Part shown: piece by piece, positions 26,748 to 35,770 of the stretch
Layout: every line of letters begins with the position of its first letter
Position numbering within the stretch: position 1 is the first letter of the stretch
Assembly (NCBI RefSeq): GCF_963378095.1
Contig: NZ_OY726397.1
Location: 4,340,001 to 4,404,000 of the forward strand
Source of the DNA: Mycolicibacterium sp. MU0053
GTDB taxonomy: Bacteria > Actinomycetota > Actinomycetes > Mycobacteriales > Mycobacteriaceae
Length of the DNA: 64,000 bases
Direction of reading: 5' to 3'
Notes under the pieces: model-generated
The model's input: the letters and a program-made list of their open reading frames with translations, nothing else
Database searches by the model: none
What the model was told of the DNA's origin: nothing
Position numbers and translations under genes: made by a program

Positions 26748-27518
26748 ATGACTTCGAAGGTGTATGCGTCGGCGGCCGATGCGGTCGCCGACATCACCGC
26801 CGGCGCCTCCCTGGCGGTGGGCGGCTTCGGGCTGTGCGGCATTCCGGATGTGCTCATCCAGGCCATCGCCGACTCCCCCGCCACCGACCTGGAGGTGTTC
26901 TCCAACAACTGCGGCGTCGACGGCCTCGGGCTGGGGGTGCTGTTGGAGTTGGGCAAGGTCCGCCGCGTCACCGCCTCGTATGTGGGGGAGAACAAGGAAT
27001 TCGCCCGGCAGTATCTGGCCGGCGAACTCGAGGTCGAGTTGACCCCGCAGGGCACCCTGGCCGAGCGGTTGCGCGCCGGCGGCGCCGGCATCCCCGCGTT
27101 CTACACCCCGGCCGGCGTCGGCAGCCCGGTGTCCGACGGCGGCCTGCCGTGGCGCTACGCCGCCGACGGTTCGGTCGCGGTGGCCTCGCCGCCCAAGGAG
27201 GTCCGGGAGTTCAACGGCAAGCGCTACGTGCTGGAGGAGTCGATCAACGCCGACTTCGCCCTGGTGCACGCCCAGCGCGCGGACACGCTGGGCAACCTGG
27301 TGTTCAACAAGACCGCGATGAACTTCAACCCGCTGGCGGCGATGGCCGGCAAGATCACCATCGTCCAGGTCGAGGAACTGGTCGAACCCGGCGAGATCGA
27401 CCCCGGCGCAGTGCATTTGGCCGGCGTGTTCGTGCAGCGCATCGTCCACACCGGGCCGCAGGACAAAAAGATCGAGAAACGTACCGTGAGCGACGCACAG
27501 AAAGCAACCGCCAAATGA
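26748..27518 (+). CDS. scoA: Succinyl-CoA:3-oxoacid CoA-transferase, subunit A
   Basis: A 256-residue family I CoA-transferase alpha subunit. Characteristic parts are [24 protein letters not shown] (CoA-binding Gly-rich loop), [21 protein letters not shown] and [42 protein letters not shown]. With ScoB it moves CoA from succinyl-CoA to acetoacetate or another 3-oxoacid in ketone-body and aromatic catabolism. ATG 26748 follows GAGGAGAG. It overlaps scoB by 4 bp. Probably repressed by the divergent IclR protein. Confidence 0.93.
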   Translation: MTSKVYASAADAVADITAGASLAVGGFGLCGIPDVLIQAIADSPATDLEVFSNNCGVDGLGLGVLLELGKVRRVTASYVGENKEFARQYLAGELEVELTPQGTLAERLRAGGAGIPAFYTPAGVGSPVSDGGLPWRYAADGSVAVASPPKEVREFNGKRYVLEESINADFALVHAQRADTLGNLVFNKTAMNFNPLAAMAGKITIVQVEELVEPGEIDPGAVHLAGVFVQRIVHTGPQDKKIEKRTVSDAQKATAK

Positions 27519-28177
27519 CCGATGCCAGCACCGTGACCGGCTGGTCCCGCAACGAGATGGCCGCCCGCGCCGCCAAGGAGATGGTCGACGGCGAGTACGT
27601 CAACCTCGGAATCGGGCTGCCCACCCTGATTCCCGGCTACCTCTCCGGCGACGTGCACGTGATCCTGCACTCGGAGAACGGGATCCTGGGCACCGGCCCC
27701 TACCCCACCGACGACGCCGTCGACGCCGATCTCATCAACGCGGGCAAGGAGACCGTCACCGTCAATCGCGGTGCGGCATACTTCGATTCGTCGCTGTCGT
27801 TCGGCATGATCCGGGGCGGTCACATCGACGCGGCCGTGCTCGGCGGCATGGAGGTCTCCAAGACCGGCGACCTGGCCAACTGGATGGTGCCCGGCAAGAT
27901 GGTCAAGGGCATGGGTGGCGCAATGGATCTGGTGCACGGCGCCCGGCGGGTGATCGTGCTGATGGAGCACACCGACAAGGCCGGCAACTCCAAGATCGTC
28001 GACGTGTGCAGCCTGCCGTTGACCGGTCAGGGCGTCGTCAACCGGATCATCACCAACCTGAGCGTCATCGACGTCGTCGGCGACGGCACCCTGAAACTGC
28101 GGGAACTCGCCCCCGGTGTGACGGTCGAGGATGTGGTCGCGGCCACCGCGGCCGAATTGACCATCGCACTCGATTAA
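27515..28177 (+). CDS. scoB: Succinyl-CoA:3-oxoacid CoA-transferase, subunit B
   Basis: A 220-residue beta subunit. The catalytic glutamate is E54 in HSENGILG, which forms the CoA-thioester intermediate. [51 protein letters not shown] and [20 protein letters not shown] are all standard. ATG 27515 overlaps the scoA stop (ATGA), giving coupled translation. Its TAA stop overlaps the stop codon of the opposing GH76 gene (28174-28177). Confidence 0.94.
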   Translation: MTDASTVTGWSRNEMAARAAKEMVDGEYVNLGIGLPTLIPGYLSGDVHVILHSENGILGTGPYPTDDAVDADLINAGKETVTVNRGAAYFDSSLSFGMIRGGHIDAAVLGGMEVSKTGDLANWMVPGKMVKGMGGAMDLVHGARRVIVLMEHTDKAGNSKIVDVCSLPLTGQGVVNRIITNLSVIDVVGDGTLKLRELAPGVTVEDVVAATAAELTIALD

Positions 28178-29289
28178 TCCGCGTCGTCGCCCAGGGTGTG
28201 GGCGGCCTCCATCAGCATCCAGCCCGACAGCTGCACCGACAGGTCCCGTTCGGGCGCGGCGGAGGCGTTGACCGCACCCGCCACGAACTGCGCCTCCTCC
28301 CCCTCGGCGACCTCGGCCGCCGGGATGACCGCGGAGCGGTCCCAGAACGGGCCGAACAAGGGCAGCCCGGCCACGGTCTGACGGTGGTCCCACGCCGAGC
28401 GTGCCGAGGCCAGCACGATCTTGCGCGCGGTGTCGCGGGCCGCCGCGGTCTGCGCGTCCGCGCCGGGCAACGTCGTGGCCGCCTGCGCGAGATAGCGGAC
28501 GGTGATCCCGGAGAACAGCCCGCCGTCCCCGCCGCCGGCGCCCTTGAGCACCCCGGCCGGGGCCATGTGTTCGTCGATCGCGGCGATCAGCCGGCAGGCC
28601 CGCTGCAGGTGCCGCGGTTCCCCGGTGCGCACCGCGAGTTCGGCTTCCAGCCCCACGACCACGCCCTGGCAGTAGGTGTACTGCGCGCGCACCAGCGACC
28701 CGGATTTGATGCCGTCGAAAATCAGCAGGGTTTCCGGATCCAGCAGCGTCTCCTCGATCCAGTCGGCCATCTGCTGCGCGCGGCGCAGCCGATCGCCGTA
28801 GCGCGCCAAGAAGATTCCGGCCGGGCCGTTGGCCGGCGCGTTGAAGAACTGATCCTGCTTGCGCCACGGGATGCCGCCGCCGTCCTCGGGCACCCAGGCG
28901 TGTACCAGTTGGTTCGTCAGCTTGGTCAGCGGTCCCGGTTTGACCACGCCCGCCAACCGGCCCGCGCGTTCGAGCGACAGCGCGAGCCAGGCCATGTCGT
29001 CGTAGTAGTTGTTGACCCAACCGGTGTTTCGAATCCACTGGCCGCGGATCTGGCGATTGATCATCTCCACCCGCTCGGGCTTCGGGTCGCGGATCTCGGC
29101 GTCCACCAGGCAGTCCAGCAGGTGCGCCTGCCACCAGTAGTGCCAGGTCTTGAACCGTTTGTCGGTGCCCGTCGGCGGCCAGGCCACGACACCGAGTTGA
29201 GTGCCGGGCAGACCCCAGAGCTTCTTGAGGTGCCGGTTGGCGATCGCGGCCTCCGCCGAGGCTGCACGGTTGGCCCATACCTGATCCAT
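28174..29289 (-). CDS. Glycoside hydrolase family 76-like (alpha-1,6-mannanase-type) protein
   Basis: A 371-residue all-alpha protein. The GH76 catalytic Asp pair is seen in [23 protein letters not shown]; other family blocks are [21 protein letters not shown] and [24 protein letters not shown]76 enzymes cut alpha-1,6-mannan, the backbone type in mycobacterial lipomannan. There is no signal peptide at its [16 protein letters not shown] start, so it should be cytoplasmic, unlike most secreted GH76 enzymes. A cytosolic role in glycolipid turnover is possible. The start follows GCAGGATGCC. It has a 14-bp gap to the upstream methyltransferase gene on the same strand. Confidence 0.82.
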   Translation of the reverse strand: MDQVWANRAASAEAAIANRHLKKLWGLPGTQLGVVAWPPTGTDKRFKTWHYWWQAHLLDCLVDAEIRDPKPERVEMINRQIRGQWIRNTGWVNNYYDDMAWLALSLERAGRLAGVVKPGPLTKLTNQLVHAWVPEDGGGIPWRKQDQFFNAPANGPAGIFLARYGDRLRRAQQMADWIEETLLDPETLLIFDGIKSGSLVRAQYTYCQGVVVGLEAELAVRTGEPRHLQRACRLIAAIDEHMAPAGVLKGAGGGDGGLFSGITVRYLAQAATTLPGADAQTAAARDTARKIVLASARSAWDHRQTVAGLPLFGPFWDRSAVIPAAEVAEGEEAQFVAGAVNASAAPERDLSVQLSGWMLMEAAHTLGDDAD

Positions 29290-29303
29290 AAAGGCATCCT
29301 GCC

Positions 29304-29966
29304 CTACCAGGCGCGGCCGAGGTCACCCCACTGGCTGATCCATTTGTGCATCGCGATGCCGGCCGCGACCGACGCATTGATGCTGCGCGTCGAACCGAAC
29401 TGCGCGATCGAGACCACGACCGCCGCGCCCGCGGCGGTCTCGGCCGTGATGCCCGGGCCCTCCTGACCGAACACCAACAGGCAGTCGCGGGGCAGCTCGG
29501 TGTGTTCGAGCCGGACCGAGCCGGGCACGTTGTCGACGGCCACCACCGTCAAACCGGCGCCGGCGGCGAAGTCGAGCAGTTCGGCGGCGCTGTCGTGGTG
29601 CTGCAGCCGCTGATAACGGTCGGTCACCATGGCACCGCGCCGATTCCAGCGTCGCCGCCCGACAATGTGCACGGTGTCCACGGCGAAGGCATTCGCGGTG
29701 CGGACCACCCCGCCGATGTTGGCGTCGTTGCCGAAGTTCTCGATCGCGACGTGCAACCGATGGCGACGCTCGTCGATGTCGGCGATGATCGCCTCGCGGG
29801 TCCAATAGCGGTACTGGTCCACGACATTGCGGGTGTCGCCGTCGCGCAGTAGCTCCGGGTCGTAGCGTGGATCGTCCGGTGGCTCGCCGACCCACGGCCC
29901 GACGCCATTGGTCACCGGACCCCATTCGGTGGGGCCCGGTCCCTGGGCGGAACCCGCGGGGTTCAT
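29304..29966 (-). CDS. SpoU/TrmH-family RNA 2'-O-methyltransferase
   Basis: A 220-residue SPOUT enzyme. Three motifs are clear: ENFGNDANIGGVVRTANAF (motif 1), LVFGQEGPGI (motif 2) and VSIAQFGSTRSINASVAAGIAMHKW (motif 3, trefoil knot). It would methylate ribose 2'-OH of a tRNA or rRNA nucleotide using SAM. About 50 residues of N-terminal extension precede the domain. ATG 29966 overlaps the stop of the lipoprotein gene (ATGA), so they form an operon, as for Rv0381c-Rv0380c. The target nucleotide cannot be read from sequence. Confidence 0.9.
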   Translation of the reverse strand: MNPAGSAQGPGPTEWGPVTNGVGPWVGEPPDDPRYDPELLRDGDTRNVVDQYRYWTREAIIADIDERRHRLHVAIENFGNDANIGGVVRTANAFAVDTVHIVGRRRWNRRGAMVTDRYQRLQHHDSAAELLDFAAGAGLTVVAVDNVPGSVRLEHTELPRDCLLVFGQEGPGITAETAAGAAVVVSIAQFGSTRSINASVAAGIAMHKWISQWGDLGRAW

Positions 29967-30892
29967 CGCCCACCGCCGCGGTCGTCGCGGTCGTTGTTGG
30001 CGAGCCACACCGCGGCCCGGGTGCCTACCACCGACACGGTGGCGTAGAGCAGCGCCTCGTTGATCTCCCCCTGGGTGCACAGCGACGCCTCGAGTTGCAC
30101 CGAGTCGTAGGACGCATCGGGCAGCACCAGCACCGAGGACCCGTAGACCGAGCAGGCCGGGCTCAGCCCGGGCGGCGGCAGCGTCGGGGCCACCAGCACC
30201 ATCATCGGGCCGCCGCGCGCGGCCGAGTCGTCGCGATAACGCGCACCCAGGGCCTGGATCCGCAGCCCGAGCAGCATGTACCCGCCGCCGGTGAACGCGT
30301 CCGCGTCACCGAGCGCCGCGGGCGTCAGCGCAGTGCCGTCGGCGCGCCACGCCTCGACGCTGGTCGCGGACAACTCCAGACCCGAGTCGGCGGCGTTGGT
30401 CGGCGGCAATCCCACCGGATACGCCGCTGGGTAGGCGACGACGGTGCCGGGGATACGCTCCCGGGGTGAATATGCATAGACCCCCCGGACCTGGGACTGA
30501 TCGCGAATGGGGCCGAGACATACGGTGCCGGACAGTCGGTCGGGCGCCGCGGTCGCCAGTGGTCTGATGTCGGAGCCGACGACGCGCTGACAGCTGCCGA
30601 GGCCGGTCGCCTCGATCGGGTGGATGAGCCCGCCGTAGAGGCCGAACCGGAGGTCCTCGGGCTTGGCATGGTCGGCCTCGGGATCGGCGTCGGCGACCGC
30701 GGCATCGATGTCGACGAGCACGTGATCGGCCGCGAATCGCAGGTTGGCCACCGAGATGTTCCAGCCCAGCACCTGCTGCGCCGCCCCGATGTCCGCGGTG
30801 CTCGCACCGTAGGTGGCCGCGGTGCCGGGGTCGTGGCCGCAGGAGGTCAGCAGTAGCGCTGCAGCCACCAGGATGGCTCGTAGGGTGTCCAC
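29963..30892 (-). CDS. Lipoprotein, Rv0381c-like
   Basis: A 309-residue protein read from GTG 30892. It starts MDTLRAILVAAALLLTSCGHDPG: a signal peptide with lipobox LTSC, so Cys is lipidated after cleavage and the mature protein sits on the outside of the membrane. The rest is a hydrophilic domain with several Cys (GSCQRVVG, TVCLGPIR, SPACSVYG, SLCTQGE) that could form disulfides. I recognise no enzyme family. It is coupled by a 4-bp overlap to the SpoU methyltransferase, a pairing conserved in M. tuberculosis but functionally unexplained. The frame is open further upstream, but without a signal peptide. Confidence 0.8.
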   Translation of the reverse strand: MDTLRAILVAAALLLTSCGHDPGTAATYGASTADIGAAQQVLGWNISVANLRFAADHVLVDIDAAVADADPEADHAKPEDLRFGLYGGLIHPIEATGLGSCQRVVGSDIRPLATAAPDRLSGTVCLGPIRDQSQVRGVYAYSPRERIPGTVVAYPAAYPVGLPPTNAADSGLELSATSVEAWRADGTALTPAALGDADAFTGGGYMLLGLRIQALGARYRDDSAARGGPMMVLVAPTLPPPGLSPACSVYGSSVLVLPDASYDSVQLEASLCTQGEINEALLYATVSVVGTRAAVWLANNDRDDRGGGR

Positions 30893-31516
30893 GGTAGCTC
30901 CAGCACGTCGGTCAGTGCCTCGAAACTGACCGAGGCGTACTTGGGTTGCACTGTAGACCGCGGCCGGCCCGCGCCCCCAGTCACACCGACTTCCGCGCCC
31001 CGGCACCGCACCTTCCAGCAAATTTTACCGGCGTTGCGGATGCATCGATCGCAAATTTTCACCGAGCCCAAATTTCGCCGCGATCCGACCCCTCGCGGCG
31101 ATCCAGCGCACAGCGCGGGATGGCGCCGAACGCCTGCCGCTCGGGCGCCGCCGAGAAAACTCGCGCCACCGCGTCTCGGCGGCCGGCGGCCCACCGCGAC
31201 AGCCCCGGGGCGCAAGTTGTACGCGCTCGTGCAATTTGGGCAAATCCACAATGGCTGGTTGGAAATTGGACCGCGGACACCCATTTCGGAAAGTTTTCGC
31301 CGCGAAATCGATACCTCCGCTAATCAATTGCCCGTATTCATGAGGACGTCATCTGCACTTTCGCCCCACGGTGGGTCTGATCAGCAAGAATGACCCAGCC
31401 TCGACGGCGGTTCGCGAGATAATTATGGGTAGCAATAAAACGGGTCGGGGTACTCGCAAAGAAGAACTCAGCTCCGCGCAACATCGGTGCCGGACTGACC
31501 GACAGATAGGAAAGCC
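30893..31516. other. 624-bp gene-free stretch ahead of the acyltransferase-P450 operon
   Basis: No convincing gene on either strand: the open frames present lack ribosome sites, family features and normal composition. It contains AT-rich islands unusual for this DNA (AAATTTT at 31020-31026 and 31053-31059, AAATTT at 31070-31075, ATAATTAT near 31419) and a 13-bp palindrome TTTCGC-C-GCGAAA (31295-31307). It separates divergent genes (lipoprotein and acyltransferase), so it is a plausible complex control region, perhaps with nucleoid-protein (Lsr2) binding. Confidence 0.6.
31295..31307. promoter_or_regulatory. 13-bp palindrome, candidate operator of the acyltransferase operon
   Basis: TTTCGC-C-GCGAAA has perfect 6-bp arms and lies about 210 bp upstream of the acyltransferase start. 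No regulator gene is adjacent, so the binding protein is unknown. Confidence 0.35.
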
Positions 31517-32245
31517 GTGAATCATCAGCTTACCGAATTGCACGCCCCATCGGTGCGCCTCGAATCCAGCGCCCACTGGTGGGACCCCGACACGGAGTGC
31601 ACTTTGGTGCTTGCCCGGCCGGGGGACGAACCGGCGCTGTGGCAGGAATACCTCGCCGGAGCCGATTACAGCTACCGTAAACACGGTGTCGAATGCGCGC
31701 TTGACATCGAGGAAATCCAAGACGGTAGCGACACCGCGCTGTTCTTCGTAGCTATTGACAGCAACAAGCGCATCGTGGCCGGTGTCCGCGCCAAGGGTCC
31801 GCTGATCGATGCCGATGATTCCCACGCCGTGGTGGAGTGGGCCGGCCAGCCGGGGCTGCCGGCGGTGCGCAAGATGATCGACGACCGCGCCCCGTTCGGC
31901 ATCCTCGAGATGAAGTCCGCGTGGGTCACCGATGAGCCGGGCCATGCCCGCGCATTGACCCGCGCCATCGCCCGGTCCGGCTTCCATGCGATGGCCGTGA
32001 TGGATATCCAGTTCTGCATGGCCACCGCCGCGGCCTACGTCCTGGACCGGTGGCGATCCTCGGGCGGCGTGGTCGCCGCCCACATCCCACCGACGCCGTA
32101 TCCCGACGACCGGTACGAGACCACGATGATGTGGTGGGACCGCAGCACCTTCGCCAACCACGCCAAGCCCGAGCAGGTCGCCAAGATCCTGCGCGAGACC
32201 GCCATGCTGCGTCGGGAAACCCTGAGCCAGGGGGCGTCGGCATGA
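31517..32245 (+). CDS. GNAT-superfamily N-acyltransferase, LuxI/FeeM-like layout
   Basis: A 242-residue protein from GTG 31517 (AGGAAAG ribosome site). The order of elements recalls acyl-homoserine-lactone synthases and FeeM N-acyl-amino-acid synthases: an Arg/acidic segment DYSYRKHGVECALDIEEIQDGSDTALFFVA, then a strand plus IVAGVRAKG, then EMKSAWVTDE where LuxI proteins have E-L-S-R-F-A-V, and a helix ending MATAAAYVLDRW. The key LuxI Arg after that Glu is replaced (K-S), so the acceptor probably differs from S-adenosylmethionine. It would join a fatty acyl group (from acyl-CoA or ACP) to an amine. First gene of a coupled operon with P450, ThiF-nitroreductase and GGDEF-EAL proteins. Fold-level assignment is moderate; product unknown. 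Confidence 0.6.
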   Translation: MNHQLTELHAPSVRLESSAHWWDPDTECTLVLARPGDEPALWQEYLAGADYSYRKHGVECALDIEEIQDGSDTALFFVAIDSNKRIVAGVRAKGPLIDADDSHAVVEWAGQPGLPAVRKMIDDRAPFGILEMKSAWVTDEPGHARALTRAIARSGFHAMAVMDIQFCMATAAAYVLDRWRSSGGVVAAHIPPTPYPDDRYETTMMWWDRSTFANHAKPEQVAKILRETAMLRRETLSQGASA

Positions 32246-33651
32246 CCGCGGTACTCGAACCCCTGCTGGCGCCGCGCACCGTCCCGGCGCCCGAGCGGAC
32301 CCCCGCGATCGCGGATTTGCCGGCGGCGCCGCGCAATCCGCTGCCCTACCGGCAGCGCCTGGCCGCGGTGAAGTCCTATCACACCGGCACCGAGATCCTG
32401 CGGGACGCGGGCGGTCCGGTGACCCGGATCGTGTTGGCGCCCCGGTGGTTGATGTCGCCCATCGTGCTGGCCACCTCGCCGCAGGCGATCCGGGATGTGC
32501 TCGGTGTGCGCGACGGCACCGTCGACAAGATGTCACCGGTGTTCGCCGAACTGCGCGCGATCCTCGGGGAGAATCTGGTGAATCTGCCGCACGACCGGTG
32601 GCTGCCGCGGCGCCGCACGATCCAGCCGGTGTTCACCAAGCAGCGCATCGCACAGCTCGGCACGCACGCGACCGCGGCCGCGGACTCCGTCGTCCGCGAC
32701 TGGCAGCACGGCGCCGAGATCGACCTGGGCGCCGAATCCCGGAAGCTGACGATGCGGGCGCTGGGCCGGTCGGTCTTCGGCATCGACCTGGCCGACCGGA
32801 CCGAGGCCATCGAGGAGCATCTGCAGACGACGCTGACCTACGCGGTGCGCCGCGCCCTGCGGCCGGTCCGGGCGCCCGGGTGGCTACCGACGTCGGCGCG
32901 ACGTCGGGCACACCGCGCCAGTGCCGAGTTGCACGGCCTGGCCAACGACATCCTGCAGCAGTGCCGGGCCCAGCCGGAGCGGGAGGCGCCGCTGGTGCAG
33001 GCGTTGATGGCGGCCACCGACCCGGTCACCGGCCGCGGGTTGACCGACCGGGAGATCTGCGACGAGCTGATCATCTTCCTGTTCGCCGGCCATGACACCG
33101 TCGCCACCACCCTCACCTATGCGCTCTGGCAGCTCGGGCGTAATCCGCACATCCAGCAGCGGATGGCCGATGAGGTGCACCGGCTCGGCGATCGGATGCT
33201 CACCGGCGCCGACCTGCCGGGTCTGGAGTACACCAGCCAGGTGGTCAAGGAGGCGCTTCGGCTGTGCCCACCGGCGCCCACCGGCACCCGCACGGCAACC
33301 CGCGACCTGAACGTCGGCGGGTACCGGGTGCCGGCCGGCACCACCCTGGCGTTCGGCCGGATGGCCGTGCAACGGGATCCGGCGTTGTGGGACAACGCGC
33401 TGGTCTTCGACCCGGACCGGTTCGCGCCGGGCCGGGCCGCCGGGCGCGACCGTTGGCAGTATCTGCCGTTCGGTGGGGGGCCGCGGTCCTGCATCGGCGA
33501 CCACTTCGCGATGATGGAGGCGACGCTGGCATTGGCGATGTTGATCCGGGAGGTCGAAATCGATTCGCTCGAGGACACCTTTCCGCTCGCCGTCCATTTC
33601 ACGCTGGTCGCCGACGGCCCCATCCCGGCCCGGCTGCGCAGGCGCCGATGA
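32242..33651 (+). CDS. Cytochrome P450
   Basis: A 469-residue P450. The heme ligand is Cys417 in LPFGGGPRSCIGDHFAMMEA. The oxygen-activation I-helix is FLFAGHDTVATTLTYALWQ, the E-x-x-R is in KEALRLCPPAP, and DNALVFDPDRFAPGR is the PERF-like region. Overall style resembles fatty-acid-type actinobacterial P450s close to mycobacterial CYP132/137/138, but I do not assign a family number. It probably hydroxylates the product or substrate of the acyltransferase. Start and stop overlap both neighbours by 4 bp (ATGA at 32242 and 33648), so expression is tightly tied. Electron donors are not encoded here. Confidence 0.93.
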   Translation: MTAVLEPLLAPRTVPAPERTPAIADLPAAPRNPLPYRQRLAAVKSYHTGTEILRDAGGPVTRIVLAPRWLMSPIVLATSPQAIRDVLGVRDGTVDKMSPVFAELRAILGENLVNLPHDRWLPRRRTIQPVFTKQRIAQLGTHATAAADSVVRDWQHGAEIDLGAESRKLTMRALGRSVFGIDLADRTEAIEEHLQTTLTYAVRRALRPVRAPGWLPTSARRRAHRASAELHGLANDILQQCRAQPEREAPLVQALMAATDPVTGRGLTDREICDELIIFLFAGHDTVATTLTYALWQLGRNPHIQQRMADEVHRLGDRMLTGADLPGLEYTSQVVKEALRLCPPAPTGTRTATRDLNVGGYRVPAGTTLAFGRMAVQRDPALWDNALVFDPDRFAPGRAAGRDRWQYLPFGGGPRSCIGDHFAMMEATLALAMLIREVEIDSLEDTFPLAVHFTLVADGPIPARLRRRR

Positions 33652-35768
33652 GTAGTTCCGACCCCACCCGATGGCGGCCGGTCATCCTCGACGAGGACGT
33701 CGCCGAGGACCGGGATGCGTTGGCCCGGCTCCGCGGCGACCCCGCCGTGGAGTTCCTCGACCATCGGTCGGCGCAACTGGCGGGGCTGCATGAGCTGCGC
33801 CCGCCACCCGGGGACGACGTGCTCGGCGAGCGGCACCGCTGGGTGCACTACCCGTGGCGTCGGACGGTCGTGGGCCTGCTGGGGCCCCGGGCGTTCCGGA
33901 CGCTGCGCCTGGACCGCAACCGGAACCTGATCACGGCCGCCGAGCAGCAGCGGCTCGGCCGGCTGTCGATCGGGGTGGCCGGCCTCAGCGTCGGTCATGT
34001 CATTGCACACACCCTTGCCGCGCAGGGACTCTGCGGGCAGCTGCGGCTGGCCGACTTCGACCTGCTGGAGGTGTCCAACCTCAACCGGGTCCCGGCCACG
34101 GTGCTCGATCTCGGCGTCAACAAGGCGGTGGTGACCGCGCGGCGGATCGCCGAACTGGATCCCTACCTCCCAGTCACGGTGTTGCCAGCCGGGGTCACCC
34201 GGGACACCGTGGACGGGTTCGTCGACGGACTCGACGTGGTGATCGAGGAATGCGATTCGCTCGACATCAAGGCCGTGGTCCGGGAGGTCGCCCGACGGCA
34301 CCGGGTGCCGGTGCTGATGGCCACCAGCGACCGCGGCCTGATCGACGTGGAACGCTTCGACCTCGAACCCGAACGGCCCATCCTGCACGGCCTGTTGGGG
34401 GCGGTCGACGCCGAGACGCTCGCCGGGATGTCGGCGCGCGACAAGATCCCGCACATGCTGGGGCATCTCGACGTGCCGCGGGCCTCGGCGCGCGCGGCCG
34501 CGTCGATGGTCGAGGTCGGCAGGACCCTGACCACCTGGCCGCAGCTGGCCGCCGACGTGGTGCTCGGGGCGACGACGGTCGCCGAGGCGGTGCGCCGCCT
34601 CGGCCTCGGCGAGCCGTTGCCGTCCGGGCGCACCCGCGTCGACGTCAGCGCCGCACTGGACGGACTCGCCGAGCCCCCGCCGGTCCCCGACCCCACCGGC
34701 ACGCCGGCACCCGAGCCTCCGGAGGTGCCCGCCGACGTGGTGGCGCGGATCGCCGCGGCGGCCAACCGCGCCCCCTCGGGCGGCAATGCGCAGCCGTGGC
34801 GGATTGTGACGCAACCGGATTCGGTGTCGGTGCGGCTGAATCCCGACTATCGGGCGACCATCGACGTCGGCCACCGCGGCAGCGCGGTGGCCGTGGGCGC
34901 CGCGGTGTTCAACGCGCGCGTCGCCGCGGCGGCCCACCGAATGCTGGGCCCGCTCAGCTGGCAGCAGGACCCGCTGACCGCGACGCTGCGGCTCGAACCC
35001 GGCGAGGACGCCGCGCTGGCCGACCAGTACGAGGCGATGTGGCACCGGGAGACCAACCGCAACCGCGGCGCGGGCGGCGCATTGGACCGCGACGCCCTCG
35101 ATGACTTGCAGTCCGCGGCCCTGGCCGAGGGGGCCCGGCTGCAGATGATCGCCGCCGGGGCCGACACCGAGGCACTGATCGACATCCTCGCGGCCACCGA
35201 CCGGATCCGGTACCTGACGCCGCGGCTGCACCACGAGATGATCAGCGAATTGCGTTGGCCCGCAGACCCCGAACCGGACTCGGGCATCGAGGTGGGACTG
35301 CTCGGTCTCGACGACAGCGACCTGGCGGTCCTGGAGGTGCTGCGCCGGCCCGACGTGATGGCCCACCTGGCCGACTGGGAGGCCGGATCCGCGCTCGGCG
35401 ACGAGGTCGGCGAGCGGATCCGGGTCAGCTCCGGACTCGGCGTGGTGTGGGTCGACGGGCGCACGTTGGGCGACTACGCGCGCGGCGGTGCCGCGGCCGA
35501 GGCGGTGTGGATTGCCGCGGCGGCCCGGGGGCTTGCGGTGCAACCGATCTCGCCGGTCTTCCTGCACGCCCATGACGAGGACGAACTGCAGGAGGTTTCG
35601 GCCGACTTCGCGCCGCACCTGCACGAACTGTCCGGCCGGTTCCGCCGGCTGGTCGGGGTTCCCGCCGATGCGGGCCTGATCCTGCTGCTCAGATTCGCCG
35701 CGGCGCCGCCCACCGCGGGGCGCAGCCGGCGCCGGGCCCTGACGCTGTCCCATCGACCGGAGAGGTGA
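33648..35768 (+). CDS. ThiF/E1-like adenylyltransferase fused to a nitroreductase domain, Rv1355c (MoeY)-like
   Basis: A 706-residue two-domain protein. Residues about 100-330 are a ThiF/MoeB/E1-like Rossmann domain (LSIGVAGLSVGHVIAHTLAAQG, RLADFDLLEVSNLNR, VVIEECDSLDIK), which would adenylate a carboxylate. The usual zinc-binding Cys pairs of MoeB/ThiF are missing. Residues about 360-700 look like a nitroreductase/FMN domain (AAANRAPSGGNAQPWRI; HHEMISELRW). The architecture and length match M. tuberculosis Rv1355c, named MoeY, whose role is unproven. There it neighbours the GGDEF-EAL gene Rv1354c, exactly as here. E1-nitroreductase fusions occur in peptide/natural-product tailoring, so a modification role is plausible. 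Confidence 0.82.
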   Translation: MSSSDPTRWRPVILDEDVAEDRDALARLRGDPAVEFLDHRSAQLAGLHELRPPPGDDVLGERHRWVHYPWRRTVVGLLGPRAFRTLRLDRNRNLITAAEQQRLGRLSIGVAGLSVGHVIAHTLAAQGLCGQLRLADFDLLEVSNLNRVPATVLDLGVNKAVVTARRIAELDPYLPVTVLPAGVTRDTVDGFVDGLDVVIEECDSLDIKAVVREVARRHRVPVLMATSDRGLIDVERFDLEPERPILHGLLGAVDAETLAGMSARDKIPHMLGHLDVPRASARAAASMVEVGRTLTTWPQLAADVVLGATTVAEAVRRLGLGEPLPSGRTRVDVSAALDGLAEPPPVPDPTGTPAPEPPEVPADVVARIAAAANRAPSGGNAQPWRIVTQPDSVSVRLNPDYRATIDVGHRGSAVAVGAAVFNARVAAAAHRMLGPLSWQQDPLTATLRLEPGEDAALADQYEAMWHRETNRNRGAGGALDRDALDDLQSAALAEGARLQMIAAGADTEALIDILAATDRIRYLTPRLHHEMISELRWPADPEPDSGIEVGLLGLDDSDLAVLEVLRRPDVMAHLADWEAGSALGDEVGERIRVSSGLGVVWVDGRTLGDYARGGAAAEAVWIAAAARGLAVQPISPVFLHAHDEDELQEVSADFAPHLHELSGRFRRLVGVPADAGLILLLRFAAAPPTAGRSRRRALTLSHRPER

Positions 35769-35770
35769 GG

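Noticed and set aside
27224..29377. 717-residue minus-strand frame covering scoAB and GH76
   Set aside because: It joins antisense of scoAB to an alternative frame of GH76; no coherent protein.
31020..31075. Phased A-tract (bent DNA) hypothesis for the AAATTT islands
   Set aside because: Spacings of 33 and 17 bp do not both fit whole helical turns.
30941..31393. 150-residue plus-strand frame in the 624-bp gap
   Set aside because: Pro/Arg-rich translation, no ribosome site, no motif, and two other frames are equally open.
31418..31455. SigF-type promoter (GGGTA) ahead of the acyltransferase gene
   Set aside because: Two GGGTA sequences occur but neither has GTTT at the required distance.
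33117..35753. 878-residue minus-strand open frame opposite the P450 and ThiF genes
   Set aside because: It spans two recognised plus-strand genes and has antisense-type composition with no motif.
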